From Paramecium sonneborni (lineage: Eukaryota; Ciliophora; Oligohymenophorea; Peniculida; Parameciidae), in the NCBI GenBank assembly GCA_905182985.1, contig CAJJDN010000034.1:3736-67735 (forward strand): 64,000 bases of DNA, read 5' to 3'. The translations under genes and the position numbers were made by a program. The notes beneath the pieces were generated by a model. It had not been told where the DNA came from. It worked only from the letters and a program-made list of their open reading frames with translations, and ran no database searches. Positions 46,209 through 57,623 of the stretch are shown one piece after another (within the stretch, counting starts at the first letter, position 1; each line of letters opens with the position of its first letter).

Positions 46209-48698
46209 TCATATAATTAATTCTTCTTCTTCTCCTTCATTATCATCAAGCTTTTGACTTGGAACTTCCGACATATTTCGAAATTCATCATTATTTCCTC
46301 TCTTTTTCATTAATAGTACAATACAATAACCAATAATCAATCCAATAATAAAGCTAATAATGCAAGCTTAAATGACTTTTTTTTTGCTCCACCCTAAATA
46401 GAAATCACTAACTTTTTCAGCTTAGCACCATTGTCCAGTATAGCCGAACCAGCAATAACATTCATGTTCTATACAGACACCATGTTCTGAGCATCTTTTT
46501 GGACATTCATCCAATAACATTAAAGTGAATGGATCTTCCTCTTTAGAAGATACTTTAGGTGGTACCATCATAAAATTATATGAAAAAGGATTATTAGATT
46601 ATAGGATATTTAGATTATTAATATTATTATTATTATTATCATTATTTAATTAAATTGAATAAGGTTTAAAATTTGTATCATATTATGATTAAGAATTCTA
46701 ATTGATATCTTTTTTAATATTTTAATTATTATCTTCATTATTATTTTAATTGTTATATTAATTATTATTTAAATTATTATCTTCTATGATATTTCCATTT
46801 TCATCAACATCTACATAATATACCCTATCTATATCATCATCAAAGACTGTCATAGGTCCTTCTTATCTTTAATTAAATTTATATCCAGTAGATATAAATT
46901 CTTTTAAATCATCTTCACCAGCATCAGCTGCAGTATCTAAATCATTTTCATGCTCACCATCATAATCTTTTAAGAGATCCCAGACAGACATATATCCAGA
47001 TTCAGTTCCTTAAACAAGTGAACAATCAGGCCCACTAAATCCATCTTCACATGCGCATAAACCAGTTTCATAATTACATGAACCTCTATGATTACATTCA
47101 TCTAAACATCCAGTAGATTATGGTAATTTATTATCAATTTCAGGATTTCCACTGCAAGTAGTACCTGAGAATCCTTCAAAACATTTACATTTACCATCCA
47201 ATTCACATATTCCATGTTCTTCATCAGTACAATTACCTGGGCAAGGTACATTTAATTAACAAATAGATCCTGTATATCCAGGATAACATTTACAATACCC
47301 ATTACTTAAACAAATTCCTTGTTCTAAACAATTTTATTTACAAAGAACCTTCTATGTGCAATCTATACCTTACCACCCTTATTAACAACTACAATGGCCA
47401 GCTCTACATACTGCATCATTTTTACAAGGAGGACATGTTTCAGTAGAGGCAACTGCTAATCCAATTAATGAGTCACTACATTTCTCTAATAACTTACATC
47501 CTCCAAAATGAATTAACAATGATCCTGCAAATGTCATACTACTATAAGCTACTTATCTTAGATTTCTTTTCTTTTCTGCAGTCACATTAGTAAAACTCAT
47601 AGATTCAATATCTAAAGTATAAATATCATTGTAGCATTCAAATAAAATTGGATTACATCCTCCAACTATAAAAATTCTATTATCATATTCAGCCATAGCT
47701 GCACCTTATCTAGGTAGAGGAACATCACCTTCAACTTCTCTTTTTTACCATATTAAATCTTCATTAATAGTATAAAGATCATTCATAACTACACCTTTAG
47801 CATAACCTCCAAAAACATAAGTCAATCCATGATGATAAGTCATAGAAAAACTTTCTCTACCTATAGGTACATCTCCACCTCCAGATGGTTTACCCCATCT
47901 CTCATTTATTAAATCTAAAATAAAAATATCATTTGTGTAAATTTCACCAACATAACCTCCAAATATTAATCCTCCTAATTTTGTTAATACCATTTTATGA
48001 CCTGCTCTTGGGGTTGGTGCTTAACCTTACCAAAATAGTTAATTCCAACTTCTACTTTCCAAATCAAATACAAATAAATCATTTACTAATCCTTATACAG
48101 TGTGCCCTCCAAATATATATAATCTTGCTCCATTAACTAATGAACCAAATCCACTTCTACCTACTGGAGGTACTCCAAATACTTTTGGGGTTGTCCATAT
48201 ACGTGTCCTTGCATTAAATAAAAATAAATCATTAAAACATTAAATGTTTAATAAACATCCTCCAAATAATACTACATAATCTCCTATTGAATGCATTGAA
48301 TGTCCTCCTCTTTATCTAGGAAATTATTCAAATGCTAATAATGGAGTCCATTCCATTTCTTTTAATTTTTATTCTGGTTTCTCTTCTGGTAAAGTTGCCT
48401 CTATCTCTTTCTCAGCAAATTTTATTCGACTTATGTCATTCATGTTTATCAGAGTAACTTATTTATTTGTTGAATCTTCTGATCTTAAATACCAATTTCC
48501 ATCTGATAAATGATAAAGTGATCCTACTTTTAAACTATACTCTTTTGGTGGAGTGTCATCCTCATCTAATTCATCTATGCATTCGAAATCTGGAGGAGGT
48601 GATTCTACCTATTTCTTCTTACTTCTCCCAAATTTCTCAATCAAAACGGGCCCATTTTAACTATTAATTAACCACAATAATAATATATATATTAACAT
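46209..48698 (-). CDS. Secretory-pathway type I membrane protein with kelch repeats and EGF-like modules
   Basis: About 829 aa, open without introns. A signal peptide ([14 protein letters not shown]) is followed by a short domain and then kelch repeats from ~135 to ~420 ([92 protein letters not shown]), a predicted beta-propeller. At least five Cys-rich EGF-like modules follow ([10 protein letters not shown]..., [48 protein letters not shown]), the last separated from the others by an acidic, Asn/Gln-rich linker. A transmembrane helix ([23 protein letters not shown]) and an acidic cytosolic tail end the protein. The layout recalls attractin-like receptors. Likely a cell-surface adhesion or recognition protein. 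Confidence 0.9.
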
Positions 48699-48875
48699 AA
48701 AATTATCAAATTTATTTATAACTTATAATTTACCTTTCTTTCCTCTTATCAATAATTTATTTAAAAATTCAAAGCAATTAATAAAATTAATCATAATGAA
48801 TTTCTCAATTGTTAACTATTCAAATCATTATAAATTATTATATTACAACAACATAAAATTATATAGAAATTTAAT

Positions 48876-49964
48876 ATGAAATAAATATAATATGAATAGA
48901 TTTTGAGGGCTTCTTAAGAAATTCAATTAAGAGATAAATTTGCTTAGCTTTCATCAAAAGCTCATGAATTTGTAAGAAAATAAATCAAATAATTGGAATC
49001 AAATTATAATTAATAAATTTCCACAATCTTTGAGCAATATTATGAATGTAAAATGATGTGTGATTAACTAAAATTTAAAAATGAGCAATATGCAAAACTC
49101 ATATTAGAATAAGAATTTAAATCTATTTAGACTAAAAATTATGTTTGTCTTGAAATTGTTAATTAACTTTTAACTTAGAAGATTAATTCACTCCTAATGT
49201 AACTCAAAAATCATAATATCATTTCTGAAAGTGAATATTTTTCTTAAAGGAATTTGATTTAAATGAGTATAGCTGAGGTTATACATAATACTAAAAACCA
49301 AGCACATTCTGTTTAAGAGAATTAAAATCTTGAAAATTGTGAAAATTATGAAAATTATGAGAATCATGAAAATTTGGAGCCAGCATAGATCTTGCCATCA
49401 TTTTCTAAATAAGAAAGTCAAAGCTAATTGATGAATTTCAAAAAAGCAGCTGATGCAGTTAAGTTTCAATCTGTCGGGACTTAAACAAAAATAATTCAAA
49501 AAAAAGAGAAATTTGTGAACTAGTCAAAAATATAGAATTTAGTTAGATAAAGTCCTTCTCCTGATATAGACAGAGAATTACTTGAGTGTAAAAAATCTAT
49601 TAAAGAATTATAAAAAAGTAAGATTGATTTATAAGCAAATAATGAATTTTTAAAATCTTAGAATTATAATCTTTTAACTAAATTAAATAAAAAATAAAAG
49701 AATTAATTCAAATGTGATCATAATGTTATCAAAAATACAAATACATCACAGGCACATGTAATTAAAAAATTTCTAAAATTTGATGATATACTTTTTAAAA
49801 ATGTAACATCTTTTTAAATGGCTTAAAGTTTTGATTTAAGACAAGGAAGTATAAGTAGTAGATAATTTTTTTCAAGGCCCAGAACTTCTGCTCCAAATTC
49901 TACAAGAAATAGATTTAATTCAACTTAGTAACCATCAAGAAGTGGTTTTCATGTATTATTATGA
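48876..49964 (+). CDS. Coiled-coil protein with Glu-Asn repeats
   Basis: About 362 aa, intronless. Long helical stretches dominate (QIQLRDKFAQLSSKAHEFV, DQLKFKNEQYAKLILEQEF, LLECKKSIKELQKSK). Near residue 155 there is a small imperfect repeat, ENCENYENYENHENLE. The C-terminal 60 residues are Ser/Arg-rich (FFSRPRTSAPNSTRNRF) and probably disordered. It resembles cytoskeletal or basal-body coiled-coil proteins in style only. The gene is divergently placed to the kelch/EGF gene across 177 bases. Confidence 0.7.
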
Positions 49965-50280
49965 TTTACTTATTAAATATAAAAATAGAATATTTATTTT
50001 CAAAGTGATTGATTCCAATATTAAGATTAAATTTTTGAAAATTCTAACAAATCAAAATGGAAATTTAAAATAATTCCTTTTTAAACTTTTAAAGTTAGTA
50101 ATGATTATTTTTATAGATTTATCATAATAAATTATATAAAATAGGTAATAGTAATAATTGTTATAAAATTTGATTAACAAAAGTGGACTGAGATAAATTT
50201 TAAAGAAATAAATTATAGGAAATACATTCTTATAGGGAAAGTTATCTGTCAAATAATATATTAATAATTAATTTTTTATA
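49965..50280. other. Short intergenic region
   Basis: 316 A/T-rich bases between two plus-strand genes. No gene, repeat or motif supported. Confidence 0.5.
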
Positions 50281-50833
50281 ATGAGAAGGTATGAAAGATA
50301 GAATGAAAGATAAAAGGAAATAAAACTAAGTGAGAATTAAAAATTTTTAAGTTTTTCTTTGGAGGCCCCTTCAAAATAATTAAAATTTATGCCAAATACA
50401 TATCCTGGATTGCCATCATATTATCAAACACCATATGAAGATTATTTAAGATTCTATAAATAAAAAGATGAAACAATCGAGATTTAAGACTTAAGTATAT
50501 AGTTGATTAAAGAGAGTCAATTAAAATGAAGAAAAGCATGAGATGAACACTTTCCTATAGAGTTTTAGATTAAAGAATGGTGCAAAGAAAGGAATGGGAC
50601 CAGGTATTAGTAGATAAATGTTTTCTGGATTATCAATAATAAGACCAGGAAATATTTCAAGTAATTAAGATATGATAAATGGAACATTAAGAAGTATGAA
50701 TGGAGGGGAATTAAGCAGTATAGCTTAGGAAGTACCATAAAATTAAAGTTTAATAAGAGTTGAAGAGAATATTTTGAATATTTTTAATATGAGAGAGGAA
50801 GTTGATAAAATTTATAAAAAACTAATAAATTGA
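50281..50833 (+). CDS. Small protein of unknown function, one uncertain intron
   Basis: About 170-176 aa. Exon 1 reads MRRYERQNERQKEIKL, then MPNTYPGLPSYYQTPYEDYLRFY, and ends near 50,495. Exon 2 gives NTFLQSFRLKNGAKKGMG, SGLSIIRPGNISSNQDM and a helical C-terminus (EENILNIFNMREEVDKIYKKL). The frames differ, so an intron is required: either 22 nt ending in GAG or 37 nt ending in AAG, both starting GTATATAG near 50,494. Neither is a perfect match to the other introns. No family recognised. Confidence 0.55.
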
Positions 50834-50962
50834 TATATAAACACTTTTGTTACTTCTTTAATCAACTACTTAGTTAATTAAGAATTAATAATACAGTATT
50901 ATATATATATTTTATTAATGTAAACAGAGACAAGAGAAATAAAATTAGCAGGGAGTTGTGAG

Positions 50963-52614
50963 ATGGAGGATTTAATTAGTAACGTTTAGTATGTTATTGT
51001 TTAAGTCTACCCATACGAAGTAGTAAATTAGCATTTCAGTAATTTTGTTGAGAATACAAAAGAGTTTGTAGAAACAAGAGAATAATTGAGTAAAATAGGA
51101 GCAAATCTTAGATTAAAATTGGATGATTGGCCAACTATTGAAGAAGCAAAAATGTTATTCTAATTAAATATGTATTTAGAATATTAGCAACATTATTTTA
51201 GTTAAAATGCAAGAAGAAGAAGTGTTAAATGGAATGACACAGATAAACGTTTATTTTATTGGATAGTTATAAGATATTGTTTAGTTAAGGATATGAGTTC
51301 ACTTGTAAATAACTTATAAATCAATAGACTTTAAATGAATGGAGAGATATATCTAAAATGATACTAGGACGTAATGCACATTAATGTAGATTAAAATGGG
51401 AATAAAAATATAAAATTTCTCTTTCTGAAGCTCCTTGGACAGAAGAAGAAGATTAACTTTTATAATAAGTTCATGAGTATTAAATTGATTATATTATATA
51501 GAGAGTTTAGTAGGTTGGGTAAAGAAAACAAATGGTCATAAATAGCAAGAGAAATTTATAAAAGATCTCCTAATAAAATATTTAGATAACCAAAATAATG
51601 TAGGGAAAGATGGATTAATAGATTAGATCCTAATATTTGCAAGTATATTTATTTAAAAATATAAAAATCAGTGAACCTTGGTCTAAATAATAAGAAATTG
51701 ATTTATTAAAGACCATTTTAATAAGAGGAAAGAAATGGTCAGAATTATCTGCATTATATGGTAGAGTAAGAACTGAAAATTCATTAAAAAATAAATACAA
51801 TTCACTTTTAAAAAAAGAAAAATTAAAATATGAATTTGAAACTATTAATCCATTATTGTTTGCTAAAGTATAAAAATTAAGAATGGATTATGCAAAAAAA
51901 TATGGTAAGATTACACCTATTGAAGAAATTGATAATTATGAATGGTAATTTATTGTTTTAGCAATACAAAGTTTATATATTGATTTGTGTGTTTAAGAAG
52001 GTAAATATTAAGAAGCTTAAAAAATAAAAAACGATGACTTTTTTGATTTATTTCATAATGAGATTACTTCTAGTATTCGAAATGAAATTTTATATAAAAA
52101 ACATTTAAATATAAAAAGAATAGATAATCAATTCTAAATTGAAAATGATAGATCTGGTGTTGTAATATTTAACAGAAAAACTAAAAAATTATTTATTTCT
52201 CCATTTAATACATTAGATTTTAATGGACTTATTTTAAAACATCTTTATAAATCAATAAAAAGTGAAGAAAATAATAGTAAATGTCCTACATTAACATAAT
52301 CAGATCATAATATGCTTCTTCTTTAAAAATCAATTGATGATATTAATAGATAAAGTACTATGTAACCAATCCTATTATTGGCTAATTAACCTTCATTTAT
52401 GATGCCATTAGGTTAAAGTATGATTAATAGTTATTGGTTACCTCCAGTCTTACCATGTATGTCATAATCTATAGGTGGATATTAATAATAATAATAATAA
52501 TCAAATATATAAGAATAAGTAGCCTTAAATATTAAAGAAACGAAAAAACAAGCCAGTTTCGATGATTTATTCGGAAATGATATTAAAGTCGTTGATTCAG
52601 ATGGTGAAAAATGA
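50963..52614 (+). CDS. Three-repeat Myb-type DNA-binding protein
   Basis: About 524 aa with introns of 23, 25 and 29 nt. After a ~90-residue N-terminal helix region come three SANT/Myb repeats between ~90 and ~260. Repeat 1 is diverged (VKWNDTDKRLFYW ... CRLKWEQKY). Repeat 2 is typical (APWTEEEDQLLQQV, NKWSQIAREI, PKQCRERWINRLDPNI), and so is repeat 3 (EPWSKQQEIDLLKTI, KKWSELSALYGRVRTENSLKNKY). Spaced Trp residues and the CRERW helix are the DNA-contacting elements. The C-terminal half has a Gln run and ends in an acidic patch (DDLFGNDIKVVDSDGEK), suggesting a transcription regulator. R1R2R3 architecture resembles c-Myb or the SNAPc190/Myb-like group; which one is unclear. Confidence 0.85.
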
Positions 52615-52665
52615 TAATTTTATGATCGTTAATCTTTTATTTTAAATATAAATATATTTTATTTT

Positions 52666-54602
52666 ATGTCTTCTTTAGATGAAGAATTATAAGAATTACA
52701 TTCTAGATATGACAATCTCTAAAAACTCAATTCAAATATTTTAATTGAAAATTAAAAATTACAATCAGAAATCCAAACTTTGAAATAGGTAATATTATTC
52801 AATCTACTTCTAGAATGTAACTTAATTCTAAACTGAAAATAATTAATTATATGATCAAATTGAAAATCTCAAAAATGATTTAAGAACATAATTTGCACTT
52901 AGTCAAAGTTTAAGATAACAAAATGAATACTTTGAAAATTAAATATATGAGTGTAAAAAATAAATTGAATCTGCTGGTTCCTATTATAACTAAATTATTG
53001 AAGAAAATGACATACAGATATCACAAATCTAGCACAAAATTTAATAAAATGAATATTTAACATAAGAGAATCATTTATATAAAGAATAAATTATATCTCT
53101 TTAAGAAGACAATGAATAATTAACTTAAGAAGTAACTAATTTATAAGAATCGCTCAATAATCATGATCCTTATCATTAAGATCCAAAATTACTTTAAAAT
53201 TCTGATTAAAATAAACATATTAAAAAATAAAACAGAAAAAAATTTAAAGAATTAGAAAGATTAATAGTTAAGAAAGAATAAGAAATAAGTTAATTGTATT
53301 CTAAAATTGAAGATTTAAAACATTATATTTAGTAAATGAAATATCAATCTGAAAAATATGAACAAAACCTCTCACATTTATATAGTGATTATTAATAAAT
53401 TGAAATTGAAAGAAATAAATTAGCACAAAAAATTGATTCCATTTAAAATTCAAATGAAAGATTTACTACTTTGTAATAATAACTTTCAAATTCTGAAAAA
53501 AATAAGAATAAAGAGTATTCATAATTGAAAATTTAATATGATTAAGTATAAATGCAGAATTTACAATATCATCAATAAATTTAAACTATAAATGATGATT
53601 TTGCTATTCTAACTAACAAATATTCTGATTTATAAGAATTAAACAATTAATATTTAGAAGAATAGTAAATTCTTAAAAATTAAATTTTAGAAAAAGATTC
53701 TATTCTCGAAAAAACATAACAATAATAATATAATAAAGATCTATAAATACAATAATAAACAAAAGAACTTAATTAATAATTGAAAGAATTATAATAGAGT
53801 AAATTTGATTAATAAACATAAATTATTTAATTATAGAAAGAGAATTAAATATACTCAAACTAATTAAATCAATTAAAAGATCAATAATTTAAAGATTTAA
53901 AAGAAAATCAAATTTAAGTTGAAACTTTAAAAAAAGAAAGATAAACTCTTATTGATCTTATAAAGGAAAAAGATGAAAAATAAGTAGAATTAGAAATGAA
54001 AGTGAAGAATTCTGAAAATTTAATTAAATAGATTAAAGAAGAAAGGATTTTTTTAGAATAAGCAGAATAGTATAATAATTAAAATAAATTAGATCTTTTG
54101 AAGAAGTTTCTTAATAATGTATGTAATTGCAAGATTAAAATAGAGATCTTTTAAGATAAGTAGCTAATCTTGAAAATGATTTACAAAAGTATGAAGAAGA
54201 AATTAGATAATAAAAAAGAAATAATAAAAAGTATTAATTTGGATTAAATAAAGTTCTTAGAATTTTGATAAGAATACATAATAGATAATACTAAAAGATA
54301 GAGAAATATTACATTTGTAATAAGTAGTAGAAAGATTAGAAGGAATGAATAGATAACTATAATAAGAATGTGATAGATTAGCAGCTAAAATATAAATAAC
54401 TTCACATGAGAATACATTATTAAGTAGAACAAATAGAGAAATCAATTAAATGGGTAAATTATTGATTGAAGGATAATAAATAAAGGAGATGTTAGAAAAG
54501 AAAAAATATGAAAAACCGTTGACATTTACAAATAATAAAGCTCCTTAAGTTATTTAATAACTATAATAACATAGTAGAAGGCCTTCTGTTAAAAAGTCTT
54601 GA
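52666..54602 (+). CDS. Long coiled-coil protein
   Basis: About 618 aa with introns of 25 nt (52,792-52,816), 23 nt (near 54,071) and 32 nt (near 54,250, begins GTTC). Nearly the entire chain is a coiled coil very rich in Gln, Glu, Lys and Asn, and roughly a fifth of its codons are TAA or TAG read as Gln. In any standard-code view it vanishes. The C-terminus is basic (HSRRPSVKKS). It resembles proteins of ciliate basal bodies and axonemes in style, but no specific family can be named. The last intron is the least certain, yet the total length is a multiple of three only with all three. Confidence 0.72.
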
Positions 54603-54698
54603 AATTCTAAATTAATTTGAAAGTAATTAAAATCTCTTATTAATAACTTATTTGTTTTTAATAAAAATTTATCAATAAGTTTAGATAATGTTTGAAGA

Positions 54699-55520
54699 TC
54701 AATTTTTTTCCTTTTTAAAATATTAAAATTATTATTTTTATTCTTCTTTTCTTAATTTTCTTTGTTAAATAGCTCTTTCATTAATTTTTTCCATATATTC
54801 ACTAAATGATATAGCCTTTTCTTATCCATCTTTATTTTTTTCTTCATCTCCAAATATTGCATGAATTTCTGAATCTAATGATTACCTACCAAATCTAACA
54901 TATAGTAATTCTAATGTATCCTAATATTAATAAAATATTTATAACCTCAACAGTTATTTAAGATCTTTTCTATCTAGAGGAAGATACATTAGAAATTAAA
55001 CCATATGAAATAAACTCTTAGGTTCAAGTCCGGTTTTATCAATTGTACATTTTTTGTACATATTTAAAAATTCAGTCCAGCTAACTTTTCCATCAAGATT
55101 TTCATCAACTTCCTATCTTATAAATAAAATAAAATAAACCCATAACATTAAATCAATTTCTGATTTAGTTAATGCTACTCCTAAAAATCTTAGCATTTTA
55201 TCAACATCTTTCATATCAAAATAATCAACATCCTTCTTTTTTAGCATCTAGAACACTCTATTATAAAACTAATTTTATATATACTTTTCTAATTATTTTT
55301 TTTCACTTGCTTTGATTTCAATACTCTCTAATTTTTATTCTATTGGTTATTCTTTCTCTATTTTTTTCTATTTCATCCTCTATGCATCAACTTATATATT
55401 AGCTTTTGGAATTTAAGGTTTTGGAAGTATTCCCATTGCTGCATAACGTTCTTTTACTGATGAAGGCAATAAATTTAAATCTAGCTTATTTCCTTTTTTT
55501 TTCTTCTTTTCATCATCCAT
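54699..55520 (-). CDS. EF-hand calcium-binding protein, exon structure unresolved
   Basis: About 250-265 aa. After a basic N-terminal tail, a pair of EF-hand-like helix-loop-helix units follows. The clearest loop is DENLDGKVSWTEF, reached after a 27-nt intron, with Asp, Asn, Asp, Gly and Glu-type ligands. The later block ITVEDTLELLYVRFG, SEIHAIFG and DGQEKAISFSEYMEKINERA looks like a family I recall from ciliates. To reach ITVEDTLELL in frame, a 25-nt intron at 54,921-54,945 must be removed, and then a further shift is needed upstream: a 14-nt GTATCTTCCTCTAG (minus strand, 54,974-54,987) fits the arithmetic. Without both, the frame stays open but the conserved loop is spoiled. The start lies 30 bases from the divergent gene. 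Confidence 0.7.
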
Positions 55521-55549
55521 ATTTTATTTGACAAAAAATTAAATAAAAT

Positions 55550-56059
55550 ATGGATATTGAACTTGTAGAAAAATAGACTTTTGGAAAAACTATTACAAAT
55601 AGGGCTATTTCTGAATATGTCATTGAAGATAAATCTAATACAAAACAAATATTTTTAGTATGTTTACTAATCAAACTTACTTTAATTTATAAATGGTAAT
55701 TCTAATTATAAGTAAAAGTTGTTTAATTTCTTAAACATAAATCCAAAAATGTTTAAACAATGACGTTTCTAATTCATATCTAAATTTTGGTAATATAAGT
55801 TATTCTGTAATTTATATGTAATTCTATATCCATTAAAATTTAGATTGTTAACAAGTTTACCAATTATTTAGCTTTTATTTCCACATAAAGTTATAACCAA
55901 CAAACTATTTAATAATTTGCTTGGGAGGTTTTTCTATTTTTTGTACTTTTGATGCTTATATTTAAGTATATTCTTTATTTTGTCAGAAAAAGATTGGAAT
56001 CGATTGATGTACCCAAGTGTAATTTATTTAATTGTTTGGTTGATTGGAAATAAAGTTGA
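55550..56059 (+). CDS. Small multi-pass membrane protein, tentative
   Basis: About 169 aa in one open frame. The first 35 residues (VEKQTFGKTITNRAISEYV) are polar; then come hydrophobic segments near ~40-55, ~80-105 and ~140-165 (FAWEVFLFFVLLMLIFKYILYFV). A short tail with Cys and Trp closes it. Introns cannot be excluded. No family recognised. Its stop is 41 bases before the next start. Confidence 0.5.
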
Positions 56060-56099
56060 TGAAAACCTAAGAAATGAATTATTATATTGAATAAATATT

Positions 56100-57361
56100 A
56101 TGAACTGTAAAAGTGAGTATATTTTAAGTGATAATGAAATATCAATCATTTATGGACAACTACAAGCAAAACTAAAATTAATGTAAGAGTGTTTAAAACA
56201 CAATAAATCTTTAATGAAGGTTTTTCATAATTTTTTATGTTTAGGACTTTGGATAAGTAACATGTGAATATGGATCAAAAATTGAAGCATTTTCAAAGAA
56301 ATCAATAGATGAAACAATGAATATTAAAACCAATAAATTATTCAAAGAAATGGGATAAGAAGTAATATAGTAATTATTTTTAGATTAAACTTTTAGGATC
56401 AAAAATAATAGGATAATCTTAAGCAATAAAAGAATTGATAATTCCTATAAATGATGAAAGTAAAACATTTAAATTATCTTTTAATGATTATGTAAAGTAA
56501 ATAGATACAAGAAAAAAGGATTAAGATGAGTAATATAAAAAAATAGAAGATTTAAAATCAAAAATATCCACTATATAAAAATCGACATATTTTGTTGAAA
56601 AATCAGTGAATTCTCAACTCAAGCAGTTAAAATAATAAGAGAAAATGATGGAAGAAGAACAAAAAATGAAATAATAATAGGTATTAAAATGTAAAAAAGA
56701 TCTTTGTACTTTTATTGAAGAAGAAAGTTTAATGATTGAACATAGAATTAACCATTCATCTAATAAATGTTATCAAATTATTTACTTTAGCTTAGAATAT
56801 TTTTTTTCTAAGTTTAATTAAGTTGTATTATTAAAACAATTGGCAGAAAGTATTTCTACTACTTAAAACAGAACTTAATAAAGGAGTTCAATAGAAAATC
56901 GATCATCTAATTATACATAACGTTTTTCATATAATTAAAGATCTATATCTCCTGTTAATCAAAAAATGCAGTAAGAATTAAAATAAATAACTAAAAATAA
57001 TAATAAAATATGTGCTCTAAAAAATAATGATTAAATTTTAAATTAGATACAAAATTTTAAATGTGATAATTTATAAAATGATAAATAGAAAAGCAAAACA
57101 TTTTCAAAATTATAATTTAAAGATCAACTAATAGGTTCTTAAGATGTTTATGATGATATTAAAGAAAAAAGTATTTAAAAAATAAAAATATCAAAAAATA
57201 ATAAAGAGAATTAAAATTTAACTTTAAGTAGTAATGCAAATAAAAAGTAAAGTGGAATTAATTTAATAAATTTAGAAAATAGTAATGCTTCAATATTTAA
57301 TTGTAAAGGTCATGGATTAAGTAGTTAAGATTCTTTAAATGAACCTTTAAAAAAGGAATGA
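56100..57361 (+). CDS. Helical Gln/Lys-rich protein, unknown function
   Basis: About 404 aa with introns of 25 nt (GTTTTTCA...GTTTAG, near 56,219) and 22 nt (GTAATATA...TTTTAG, near 56,361). The N-terminal 270 residues are helical, with coiled-coil stretches (QLKQLKQQEKMMEEEQKMK) and a Cys/His-containing helix bundle (FIEEESLMIEHRINHSSNK). The C-terminal ~140 residues are Ser/Asn/Gln-rich and disordered (RSSIENRSSNYTQRFSYNQRS). Length is divisible by three only after both introns. No family recognised. Confidence 0.68.
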
Positions 57362-57623
57362 TAATATTTAAATAAAAATACAACACTATAAAATAAAGAT
57401 GATTTAAAAATTTCACAATGTATTTGTTTCAAAAAAAAATATTAAAAATTATCATTTCATTAATTTTTTGAAGTTATAAACATTTTGAATGATTAAATCT
57501 AATGATATGTATATTTCTTTTATACTGATGAATTGAATAGTATTAATAGAATGATTAGAGGTTTAATGATATCAATATAAAAGTAGAATACTTTATACTA
57601 TTTAAGTAACACGAAACATTTAA

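Noticed and set aside
47745..47993. An 82-codon kelch ORF as a separate gene
   Set aside because: It is only a TAA/TAG-free piece of the 829-aa kelch/EGF gene on the same strand.
55021..55031. tRNA-like T-loop sequence GGTTCAAGTCC
   Set aside because: It lies inside the EF-hand coding sequence (minus strand, Gly-Leu-Glu-Pro region) and no A-box, acceptor stem or anticodon arm can be drawn around it.
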